DNA from: Ruminococcaceae bacterium R-25
GTDB taxonomy: Bacteria > Bacillota > Clostridia > Saccharofermentanales > Saccharofermentanaceae
Assembly: GCA_003149065.1 (NCBI GenBank)
Contig: QGFZ01000001.1
Coordinates: forward strand, 1,178,001-1,242,000
Direction: 5' to 3'
Length of the DNA: 64,000 bases
The notes below the pieces were generated by a model. The model made no database searches and had not been told where the DNA came from. It was given only the letters and a program-made list of their open reading frames with translations. Positions 15,845 through 27,800 of the stretch are shown here, in pieces. The number at the start of each line of letters is the position of its first letter. Positions within the stretch are counted from its first letter, which is position 1. The position numbers were made by a program, and so were the translations under genes.

Positions 15845-18800
15845 TTACTCGGCTCTTTTCTTCCTTCTTAAGAGGTAAAGACATGTAAAGCATGCTGCGG
15901 CAAGGATCATGAGTGTTGCGCCGATCATGGTCGTTGCGCTTGTCATCTCGCCCGTTGCAGGTACCGGTGGATTGTCTCCGCCCTGATGGTAATTCGGGTC
16001 AGCCTTGTCGATCATTACGATAGGTGAACCGGATACCGTGACATCTCCTACACGCTTCGTATAACCGTCAGGATAGAGCGTGAACCTGATAGCATCAGCT
16101 GTCTTATACTTCGCAGGAGTTACGGTCTCCTTAAGCTCGTAGTTGCCTGCCTTAAGTCCGCTTACGATTGACGGAGCTGTATCAACAGTACTGAATGCGA
16201 TGGAAGACTTATCAGCAGAGAGTTTGACTGTTACCTCTGTACCTCCCTGTGTAACCTTTACATTGGAAAGGTCATAACCATCCAGGCTTGTCAATGTGAG
16301 CTCGGCGCCGGCGATAAGATGCTGTGCTTCGTCTTCCTTATTGAATGTAACCTTAAGGTTATCATTCAGTGCGTAAACGTCGCTGAGTTCAACATTCGTT
16401 GTGTTACCGTCAGTTACATCTGCAACAGAAGATGTTACAGAAGAACTTGCCATTGTAATCGGCGTTGAAGAATCTCTGAAGTAAACATTAGTGTTTTCCT
16501 CAGTTACCTTGTAGTTGCCGACAGGAACCGTGAAGTTCTTCTTGAATGCGAACTTGCCGTTTGTAGCAGTTGTCTTCTCAAGATCAGCCAATGTGATGTG
16601 TGCTTCATCCTTATTGGCAGTGAATGTACCGTCTGCCTTCAAGTATTTTGCTTCAATCGATGTGTCTGTGTTTTCGATGATGAAATACAGATCGCCGCCA
16701 TTAGCTTCGCTCTCAGTTACGTCACCGCCGAATGTCTTGGTGAAGCAGAGAGTACCCATCTTCTGTACATAGGTATTAGTAATGGTTACAGGTGTATTCT
16801 TCTTCGTCTGAACAGTTACGGTGGTGTTGTTCTGACCTGTTACTGTCAGGTTATAACCGTCAACAGCAGCATCGGACTCATTCTCGGTTACCTTGTAGCT
16901 GCCCGGAACGAGACCTGTCAAAGTCTTAGAACCGGAACCCTTGATCTCGACAGTATCGCTGAAGCCGTCAGGTCCTGTTACCGTAAACTTAAATGTCTTA
17001 TCCTTTGCGGCATCAGGAGCACCTGAAGCGAGTGCCTTAGTGATAGTAAGTGAACCGGTAATGTCTTCATAAGTGTTCGTGATCTTGATCTTAGCTGTCT
17101 CACCTGCTGCGATAGTAACATTACCCTCGCCCGAAACAGTTACGCTGAACTTAGGAATCGAGATACCATCTCTCTCCTCGGAAACAGTGTATGTGCCGGG
17201 TACAAGATCGTGGATGGTCTTGGAGTTAGCACCCTTGATCGTTACTTCCTTTGTCTCACCGTTGCCTGTTACCTTGAATTTGTATGTCTTACTCTTAGCG
17301 GCATCAGGTGCACCGGAATTGAGACCCTTGGTAATCATAAGGCTGCCTGTTGTAGGCTCCGGTTCGGGTGCCTTGTAAGAATAGTTGTTTGTGATAACAA
17401 CTGTTCCTGTCTTTGATGTGGAATCAAGAGTGATCGTTCCGCCGTCAGTATAGGAAGTCTTGCAGGAATAGTCTGCAGGAATTCCTGTTACCTTAACTTC
17501 TTCGATCTTATATTCAACATCAAGAGCCAAGCCTGTGATCACAACACTTGAGTCGCCGGAAACTGCAAACTCATGCTTTTCGCTGCCAATTGTACCGGCT
17601 GTATCCTGTACATAGAGCGTATCATCACCGTTTAAGAAGGATACGGTGAACCTGTACTCAACAGGCATGCCGGTGGAAGCAGTGCTGCCTGTTACCTGCT
17701 TTGTTATCTTAAGGCTGCCTAATCCGCTCTCTAAAGAGCTGTCCGGCTTAGATGTGTCGATAAATGTGTTAGTGATCTTAACTGCAACTGCCTTGTTCTC
17801 CTTATCGAGTACTACAGTATTGGATTCAGTATAAGTCACAGCACATGAGTAGCCTGAAGGTACAGAGACAGGTGCCTCCTCGATAACATAAGTCTTGCCT
17901 AATGTAAGACCTGTGATCGTCGTACCCTTTGAAGAGGAAGGATCAACAGTAAATTCGTGCTTGTCTGAGCCGAGCGCACCCGTTGAATCATCCTGTACGT
18001 ACTGGTCGCCGCACTTAATGTAGAAGGAGTATGAAGAAGGCGCGACAGATTTATTGCCTGCCACCTTCTTTGTTACTGTAATAGCACCTGTAGGAGCAGG
18101 TGTGGGAGCACCGCCGTCAACGAAGTAATTGATGAGTTTAGCTTCAGCATCACCATTCTTGGTTACGTTGCCGTTAACGCTGATATCGCTCTGATCAACT
18201 ACCATTACGTAGTTTCCTTCAACAGATATATCGCTGATGTCTTCTTCTACCGTGTAGGTTCCGACAGGAAGTCCTGTGAACTTCTTGGATTCGCCTGCAT
18301 TGATCGTAAACAGATAGATCTCAGTATCGAAATCCTTCTCATTCTGCTGCAGGTATTTGCCTTCGCTGTTCTTAACAGAGAACTTGAAAGATCCTGTGAT
18401 AGGATTTTCGCGCTCATCCAAAGCAACCTTGCTTACTGTGAGACTTCCTGTATCAACTGTTGACGAATTGTCCTTATAAGTGTTGGTAACAGTAATCTCA
18501 GCTGTCTTACCTGCCTCAACTGTTACTGATCCGCCGCCTGTTACTTCGAGATCGAAGTTAGTGATGTTAGCAGAAGACGTGTCCTCAGTAACTGTGTAGC
18601 TGCCGGGTTTAAGGTCTTCAACAATTGTGTAGCCTGCACCTGTTACCTCATAGCTCTTGTTGTAGTTATCAGGTCCTGTAACAGTAAACTTGTACGTCTT
18701 AGTGGTTGCAGCAGAAGGAGCACCTGAGCCAAGAGCCTTGGTGATCTTCAGCTTACCCGTATCAGGTGTTGTGCTGTCCTTATAAGTGTTGGTGATAGCA

Positions 18801-21800
18801 GCGTTTGCTGTCTCGCCAGCCTTAACTTCGATCTCCTTACCGTCATCACCGGTTACAGTAAGATCATAGTTAGTGATCTTAGCACCATCCTTATCCTCGG
18901 TAACTGTGTACTTACCGGGCGCAAGGCCTTCAATTTCTACAGAACCGGAACCCTTAATAGTTCTGGTTGCGCTGTAGTTGTCAGGACCTGTAATCGTGAA
19001 GGTGTAAGTCGTCTCGTTTGCAGCTTCAGGAGAACCCGTACCGATTGTCTTAGAGATCTTCAACTTACCTGTAGTAGGTGTTGTGTTGTCCTTATAAGTA
19101 TTGGTGATAGCAGCGTTTGCTGTCTCGCCTGCCTTAACTTCGATCTCGTTACCGTCATCACCGGTTACAGTAAGATCATAGTTTGTGATTTTAGCGCCGT
19201 CCTTGTCCTCAGTAACTGTGTACTTGCCAGGTTCGAGGTTAACGATAGTTACAGAACCTGAACCCTTGACAGTTACAGTCTTGCTGTAGCCTGTACCTGT
19301 TACCGTGAACTTGTATTCCTTGTTGTTTGCAGCATCAGGAGCACCTTCGCCAAGTGTCTTAGTGATCTTCAGAGATCCCTTAGAAGATGTGTTGTCCGTA
19401 TAAGTGTTGGTGATAGCTGCAATAGTTGTCTTGCCCGCAACAACCTCAACTGCCTCACCTTCATCACCGGTTACTTCGAGATCATAGTTTGTGATCTTAG
19501 CAGCATTCTTGTTCTCGGTAACTGTGTATCTGCCGGGCTCAAGATTATCGAACTCTACAGATCCTTCACCTGTAATAAATTTAGTCTCGCTGTATCCGAC
19601 ACCTGTTACTGTGAATGCGAAAGCCATATACTCGGCTTCTTCAGGAGCGCCTGCGGTAATGGTCTTGGTGATTACCAATTTACCCTTACCGGACGATGTG
19701 TTGTCCTCGTAAGTATTAGTGATCTTAGCTTCTGCGGTCTCGCCTGCCTTGACTTCGATCGTCTTGCCGTCATCACCTGTTACTGTGAGGTCGTAATTAG
19801 CGATCTTAGCACCGTCTTTGTTCTCTGTAACAGTGTAGTTACCGGGTTCAAGATTCTCGATGGTCTCAGAGCCTGCACCCGTGATCTTTACAGTTGTGCT
19901 GTAGTTGTTGGGGCCTGCAACTGTGAACTTGTATTCCGTATCGTTTGCAGCATTAGGAGCACCCTCACCGAGAGTCTTGGTGATCTTCAACTTACCCTTA
20001 GTGGACGAAGTGTTGTCCTCGTAAGTATTAGTGATCTTAGCTTCTGCGGTCTCACCTGCCTTGACTTCGATCGTCTTGCCGTCATCACCTGTTACTGTGA
20101 GGTCGTAATTAGCGATCTTAGCACCGTCCTTGTTCTCTGTAACAGTGTAGTTACCGGGTTCAAGATTCTCGATGGTCTCAGAGCCTGCACCAGTGATCTT
20201 TACAGTTGTGCTGTAGTTGTTAGGTCCTGCAACCGTGAACTTGTATTCCGTGTCGTTTGCAGCATTAGGAGCACCCTCACCGAGAGCCTTGGTGATCTTC
20301 AACTTACCCTTAGTGGACGAAGAGTTGTCCTCGTATGTGTTAGTAACTGTAGCCAATGCTGTAGCCTTAGCAACAACTGTTACTTCTCCGTCTCCAGATA
20401 CTTCAAGATCGTAACCGTCGATTGCAGCTTTTGTCTTGTTCTCAGTTACTGTGTAGGTTCCGGGTACAAGATCTTCAATGATCTTATATTCTCCGGCCTT
20501 GAGCTTGAAGCTATTGCTGTAATTATTAGGACCTGTAACCGTGAACTCATATTCTGTGTCGCTTGCGCCATCAGGAGCACCGGCACCGAGAGCCTTGGTG
20601 ACCTTCAATGAGCCCAACTGCTGTTTATAAGTATTAGTAACTGTAGCTTCAGCAGTAGCATTAGCTGCAACTGTTACTTCTCCGTCTCCTGTTACTTCAA
20701 GATCGAAACCATCAATAGCTGCGCCGGTCTTGTTCTCGGTTACTGTATACGTACCGGGAACGAGACCTTCGAGAGTCTTTGATTCTCCGGCCTTGAGCTT
20801 AAAGCCCTCACTGTAGTTGCCGGGACCTGTTACTGTGAAAGCATATTCAATTTCTTTGGCAGCATCAGGAGCACCTGTACCAAGGGCCTTGGCGATCGTC
20901 AACTTACCCTTCTGCTGTGTATAAGTATTTGTAATTGTAGTTTCAGCTACTTTATTTGATGCTACAGTAACTTCTCCGCCACCTGTTATTTCAATATCGT
21001 AACCGTCGATTGCTACGTCATCCAGGACCTCGAAGACAGTATAAGTTCCGGGTTTGAGGCCATCGACTGTCTTTGAACCTGCGCCTTCAATCGGATATGT
21101 CTGGTTGAAGTTATCAGGTCCTGTGACCTTGAAATAATAAGTCTTTGCAGTAGCTGCCTGAGGAGCATTAGCGCCAAGAGTCTTTGTTATCTTCAAAGAT
21201 CCGACATCCTTAGTGAACTTATTGATGAGCTCAACTGTCGAATGTTCTGTTGAAGTCTTCGAAACAGTTCCGGTACCGAACGTAGTACTGCCATTCTCTA
21301 CGAATGTATAACCGGGTACGGAAATGTCTGTTGTCTTCTCAGTAACATCGTACTTTCCTGCAGGAAGATTTTCGAATGTCTTGGAAGAACCTGCTTCAAT
21401 TGTGAAGAAGTATTCTGCATCGGCAAATGTCGTTTCATCGCTCTGCAGGTACTGATTATCACCGTTCTTTACAGAGAATTCGAAAGTTCCTGTTACATCA
21501 TCATTGTAGTTATCCTTGGCAGTCTTCTGTACTGTCAAAGTTCCTAAATGCTTCTCGTAGTTGTTTACAAGAGCTGCTGTTGCAGGTGTAGCAGACTTCG
21601 TTACGTTGGCAGTCTTTTCTGTCGTGCTCGTTGTAAGGAAGTCATAGCCTGTTACATCTACTCTTGTTTTATCCTCAGTAACCGTATAATCACCGACAGG
21701 AAGATCGCTGAATGTCTTTGAGCTTCCTGAAATAACGGAGAAGAATACCTCTGTTGTACCGAAGGACTTCTCATCTGACTGCAGATACTTGCCTTCACTG

Positions 21801-24800
21801 TTCTTTACAGAGAAGTAGAATGTATCATTAACTGCTTCGTCGTTATTGTCAGTTGCGGTCTTTGTGACAGTCAAAGATCCTGTCTGCTTTGTATAAGTAT
21901 TTGTGACCGTTGTCTCAGCAACATCCTTTGCAACAACCGAGACTTCACCGCCGCCTGTTACTTCAAGGTCGTAGTGTTCGATTTCAGCACCTTCCTCATC
22001 CTCGGTTACTTTGTATTCACCGGGCACGAGGCCATCGATAGTCTTTGATTCTCCGGCCTTGAGCTCTACAGTATTGTTGTAGTTGCCAGGTCCTGTGATC
22101 GCGAAAGTATAAGTCTTTGAAGTTGCGTCATCAGGAGCATTTGCACCGAGAGCCTTTGTGACCTTCAAAGAACCAAGCTGGAGCTTATATGTGTTCGTAA
22201 CTGTTATTTCAGCAATTGAATTTCCTACAACTTTTACTTCTCCGTCTCCGGTTACTTCGAGATCGTAACCATTAATAGCTGCATCTGTCTTATTCTCGGT
22301 TACTGTGTATGTACCGGGAACGAGATTTTGGAGAATCTTTGAATCTCCTGCATTGAGTTTAAAGCCCTCACTGTAGTTGTTAGGACCTGTTACTGTGAAC
22401 TCGTATTCAATGTCATAAGCAGCATCAGGAGCACCTTCGCCAAGAGCCTTAGTGATTATCAAAGATCCCTTCTGCTCGACATAGGTGTTAGTAACTGTTT
22501 TTTCTGCTACAGCATTTGCTTCAACTTTAACTTCTCCATTGCCACGAATCACGACGTCATAACCACGGATAATTGCTCCTTCCCCATTCTCCTTTACTCT
22601 GTAAGTTCCGGGCACGAGGCCATCGATAGTCTTTGATTCTCCGGCCTTGAGCTCTACAGTCTTGCTGTAGTTGTTAGGACCAGTAACCGTGAACTCATAT
22701 TCTTTCTCTTTTGCAGCATCAGGTGCGCCTGCGCCAAGTGCCTTGGTGATCGTCAAGGAGCCTACCTGTCTTGTATATGTATTAGTAATTGTTGTTCCGG
22801 CAACATCCTTTGCAACGACATTGACTTCTCCGCCGCCTGTTACTTCGAGATCGTAGTCAGCGATTGCCGCACCATCCAAGACCTCTGTTACTGTGTAAGA
22901 ACCGGGTACGAGATCAGAGACAATTACATAACCTGCACCTTCTACACTTACAGTCTTACTGTAGTTGTCAGGTCCGGTGATCATGAACTTGTAAGTCTTT
23001 GTAAGAGCAGACTCAGGAGCATTAGCGCCAAGGGCCTTGGTAATCTTCAAAGAACCAAGCTGCAATTTATATGTATTAGTAACAGTTGTTAAGGCAGTTG
23101 CTTTAGCAACAACATTAACTTCTCCACCACCTGTTACTTCAAGGTCGTAACCTTCAATTGTAGTGCCTTCAGTATTTTCTGTTACTGTGTATTTACCGGG
23201 AACGAGATCTTCGACAATTACATAACCGGCGCCATCTACACTTACAGTCTTGCTGTAGTTATTAGGTCCTGTAATTGTGAATGAGTAAGTCTTCAAAGCT
23301 GCTTCTTCGGGAGCATTATCGCCAAGCGTCTTGGTGATCTTCAAAGAGCCGGTCTGCAGTTTATAAGTGTTTGTAATTGTTGTCGCAGCTTCAGCCTTAC
23401 CAACAACAGTTACTTCTCCGCCACCTGTTACTTCGAGGTCATAACCTTCGATCTTTGCATCGTTAGTGTCCTCTGTAACGGTGTATTTACCGGGCTTGAG
23501 ACCAGTTATAGTAACTGAATCTGCGCCGGTTACCGTTCTCATCTCGCTGTAATCATCAGGTCCGTTAATTATGAAGTTATAAGCCTTTGTTCTGGCTTCT
23601 TCCGGATATCCTTCACCAAGAGCCTTAGTGATCTTCAAAGAACCAAGATCCAGAGTGAACTTATTTTCTAGCTCTGCATCAACATTGCTGTCTTTGACAA
23701 CTGTTGCCGGAGCATTTGTTGTACTGTCATCCTCATTGAATGTATAACCGGTAACAGATACAGAAGCTGTATCTTCTTCTACTGCATAAACGCCAACAGG
23801 GAGATTCTCAAACGTCTTGGAAGATCCTGCTGCTACCTCGAAGAAGTACTGTTCGTCCTCAAATGACTTCTCATCTTCCTGAAGGAACTTACCGTCACTG
23901 TTCTTAACCGAGAACTTGAAAGTTCCGGCTACCGTGTTGTTATAGTTGTCTACCGCACTCTTTTTGACTGTAAGTGAACCGACATCCTGAGTGTATTTAT
24001 TGTTCAGGCCGGCATATGCTTCTTTGTCCTTATAGATAACTGCGGTATCACTTGTATCGCTGTCATCCTCTAAGAAAGTATAACCATCTATATCGACAGC
24101 TTCTTTATTCTCAGCAACCGTATATTCACCAACAGGGAGATTCTCAAATGTCTTAGTCTCACTTGTGGCGATGGTAAAGAATATCTCTGTATCTCCAAAG
24201 GACTTCTCATCTGCCTGGAGGTACAGACCTGTACTGTTCTTAACAGAGAACTGGAATGAACCTGCAACGGACTTATCATTGTTGTCCTTTGCAATCTTCT
24301 TGACTACAAGATTTCCGACATCCTTTTCATATTTATTGACCAGTTCAGCAGTAACAGATTCATTCTTCTCAACTTCCGCTTCAACTTCCGGAATACTGCT
24401 TGATATAAACGTGTATCCTGTGACAGCAACGGAATTGGCATCCTCAGTTACTGTGTATACACCGACAGGCAGGTTATTAAATACCGCAGTAGAGCCTGCA
24501 GCTACGGTAAAGAAATATACTTCAGTATCAAAAGTCTTCTTATCAGACTGCAGATACAATCCTGCACTGTTCTTTACTGAGAACTTGAAAAATCCGGATA
24601 CATTCTCATTGTTATCATCTGTTGCAGTCTTCGTAACTTTGAGGTTGCCTACATCCTGTTCGAACTTATTCTTTAATGTAACTGTTGAATCATCAGTTGT
24701 TTCCTTCGATACTTTACCTGTTCCTGAAGTAGTACTGTCATTTACTAAATATGTATAACCTGGAACAGAAACACCATCTGTTTTCTCCTTGATCGTATAC

Positions 24801-27800
24801 TCACCTACAGGAAGATCCGTAAATGTCTTGGAAGATCCTGCTGCTACAGTAAAGAAATATTCTGTATTAGTAAAAGTCTCTTCATCTGACTGCAGGAACT
24901 TGCCGGCGCTGTTCTTTACAGAGAACTGGAAGCTGCCATTAACATTCTTATCGTTGTTATCCGTAGCAACCTTTGCAACTGTAAGAGTACCAAGATACTG
25001 AATGAACTTGTTGACCAACTGAGCATCGGATGTCTCACCCTTGTTTACAGTAGCTTCATAAGAAGTCGTGCTTCCCGTTGATGTAAATGTATATCCTTCA
25101 ACAGAGATAGAAGATGTCTTCTCTGTAACCGTATATTTGCCTACAGGAAGGTTTTCAAAATCTGTGTGAGAACCTGCTTCTACAGTGAAGAATACTTCTG
25201 TAGTATCAAAAGACGTCTTATCTGCCTGCAGGAACTGGCCCTTGCTGTTCTTTACAGAGAACTCGAATGTTCCGGATACATTAGTATCGTGATTATCCTG
25301 AGCAGTCTTTTTAACACTAAGTGTTCCGACATCCTGAGTGAAATCATTTTCCAGTTTTACGTTAGTATTACCGTTCTTTGTTACTTTACCGAGAACCGAG
25401 TATTTACTAGCGTCCATATTAAATGTATAATCGGTAACGCTTACGCTTTCAGTATCCTCAGTAATCATGTAATTATCTACGGGCAGATTCTCGAAGGTTA
25501 AGGTCTGGCCTGTGCTGATAGTAAAGTAATGTTTTTCATTCCCGAATGTGCCGTCAGCCTGCAGGAAGCCTCTCATCGGAGTGCCGATAGTGAACTTGAA
25601 TGTTCCTTCAACAGCATTGCCGTTGTTATCCTTTGCAGTCTTCGTAACTTCCAAATTACCGAGATCCTGCGTGAACTTGTTTTCAAGTGTAAAATCGACT
25701 GTTGATTTCTTGGTTACATCAGCAGTTCCGGAAATCTTACTGATTTCTTTCTCGAATGTATAACCATAAACAAACAATTCATCTGTTTTTTCTGTGATCG
25801 TATATAAGCCAACTGGGATGTTCTCGAAAACCTGTTCTTCGTTGGTACCGATAGTGAAGTAATATTCCGTTGAGTCAAAAGACTGCTTGTCAGCTTGTAA
25901 GTACTGATTCTCGCCTTTCTTAACGGAGAACTCATAATAGTAATTAATATTCTTATTATTATTATCTACTGCTGTCTTATGAACTTTGAGAGTTCCCAAC
26001 GGTGTGTATGAGTCTGTATAAGCTACTGTTGTAGGGTTACTGGAATCAGTGCTTACAGAATCAAGAACAGCTGTATCGTTATCATGCTGTGTCTCTCCGC
26101 CGTCAACCGTATAGCTTACTTCTTCAAGCTTATAGCCATCCAAAGAATACAAAGTCTCTGTGACTGTATATTTCGTCTCTGAATCAGGGACAGAAAGAGG
26201 TGTTGTGAGTTCATAAACGCCGGAGGCATTCTTAGTGAAGTCTCTGCCGAGTTTATATTCAACAGTGAAGTCTGCACCGTCAGTTACCGTGAATGTCAAT
26301 CCGGCAAGATCTTCTTCAGTAACATCACCTTTGATTGTCTTGGTGAGGGTCATGTATCCGGGGACCTTAACTTTGTTGAAGAAAGCACCGAGATCGAATC
26401 TTGCATTTACAACATCGACCCATTCGGGCTCGGCACCCCATTTTCCGTTCTTATCGTACTGAATGAGACTATTCTCATCTTTACCGATCATGGTAACAGA
26501 CTGGACCCTGAACTTGATCTCCTTTCTGTCCGGTCCCTTTCTTTCAACAAAAGCCCTTAAACGGATATTAATATAGCCTGCTGAATTCTTGACTCCGGGA
26601 AGTGTCTTGGACGGATCTTCAGTGATCCTGAAATAGAAATCCTTGGGTGTTTCTGTTACATAATGAGGATCTGAGCTGTCATCATCTACGAAAGTAAGCG
26701 TCGGGAAATCGACGTAACTTGTATCCTTAATCTTGACAGTAGTTTTTTCTCCTACAGGTTCAGTAAAAGTATCATCTGTGTACTCCTGCCAGAAGAACTG
26801 ATAATCACCTGCGTTGAATTTAACAGAATTATCAACATAATCACTGATATGATCTTTGTCTTTATATTGTGTAGTAAAGCCCTTACGAGCAACAAAGTGC
26901 ATCTGGCCTTCGCCTTCGGTCTGCTGTTCCTCACTGTTGCCGCCATAAATGTAGTGGTACTCACAGTTATTCTCTACATTACCGTTTACAACGAGCCAGC
27001 CGGCACAAGGGCTGCCATCAAGTGTAACCTTAACATTCTTATTATCCTTATCACCTGCAAGGCAAAGGAATGTTCCGGCGTTACCACAGATAGTGACATC
27101 TTTGGAGCCGGTAATATTCCAGATCAGCTTCTGGGCAATTTCCTTATCTACATATTCATTATGTGTTGACTGATTTCCGCTGTGTGAAGTAACAGAGGCA
27201 TAGTAATCGTAATCGTGAATATCTTCAGAAGGAGCAGAAGCATATAAAGGCGAATCTGATGCCTTAACGACAACCTTACCAAGAGTAATTGGTGTGGTCT
27301 TCTGAGATGTGAAAACAACAACCGTACTTGGTTTCTTATTTATTCTGAGGTGATCACCATTAGGGTCCGGATTGCCACTAGTTTCCCCAGACCACTGATC
27401 TAAAAGAGAAGCAAATTTAGAATCATCCAGATTGATGTAAACGACTTTGTTATCGTACTTTGGATCATTGATGTTGATTGTAGTTACAGCTCCGTTGACT
27501 GAAACAAGATTATCATCGGATGCATCCAAAACATAATCGCTGTCTCCTGTGCGCGTAACCATCTCGCCAGATTCATCGCGCGCATGATCAATGACAGTGT
27601 CTATGCTTTCCTGGATCTCATGTCTACTAAGAAATGAATAATTGAATTGAGTTGTAGTCGCTACATCATCCTGTAATTTGAAACTGTCCGCCGGATTCAT
27701 GGTGTCCGACATAGTGATACGCATATTCTTAACGTATACCTGTTCGTCCGAAGTTTTGACTTTACCGAACTTAAGAGTACCGTAATCACCTGTGCTTGTA

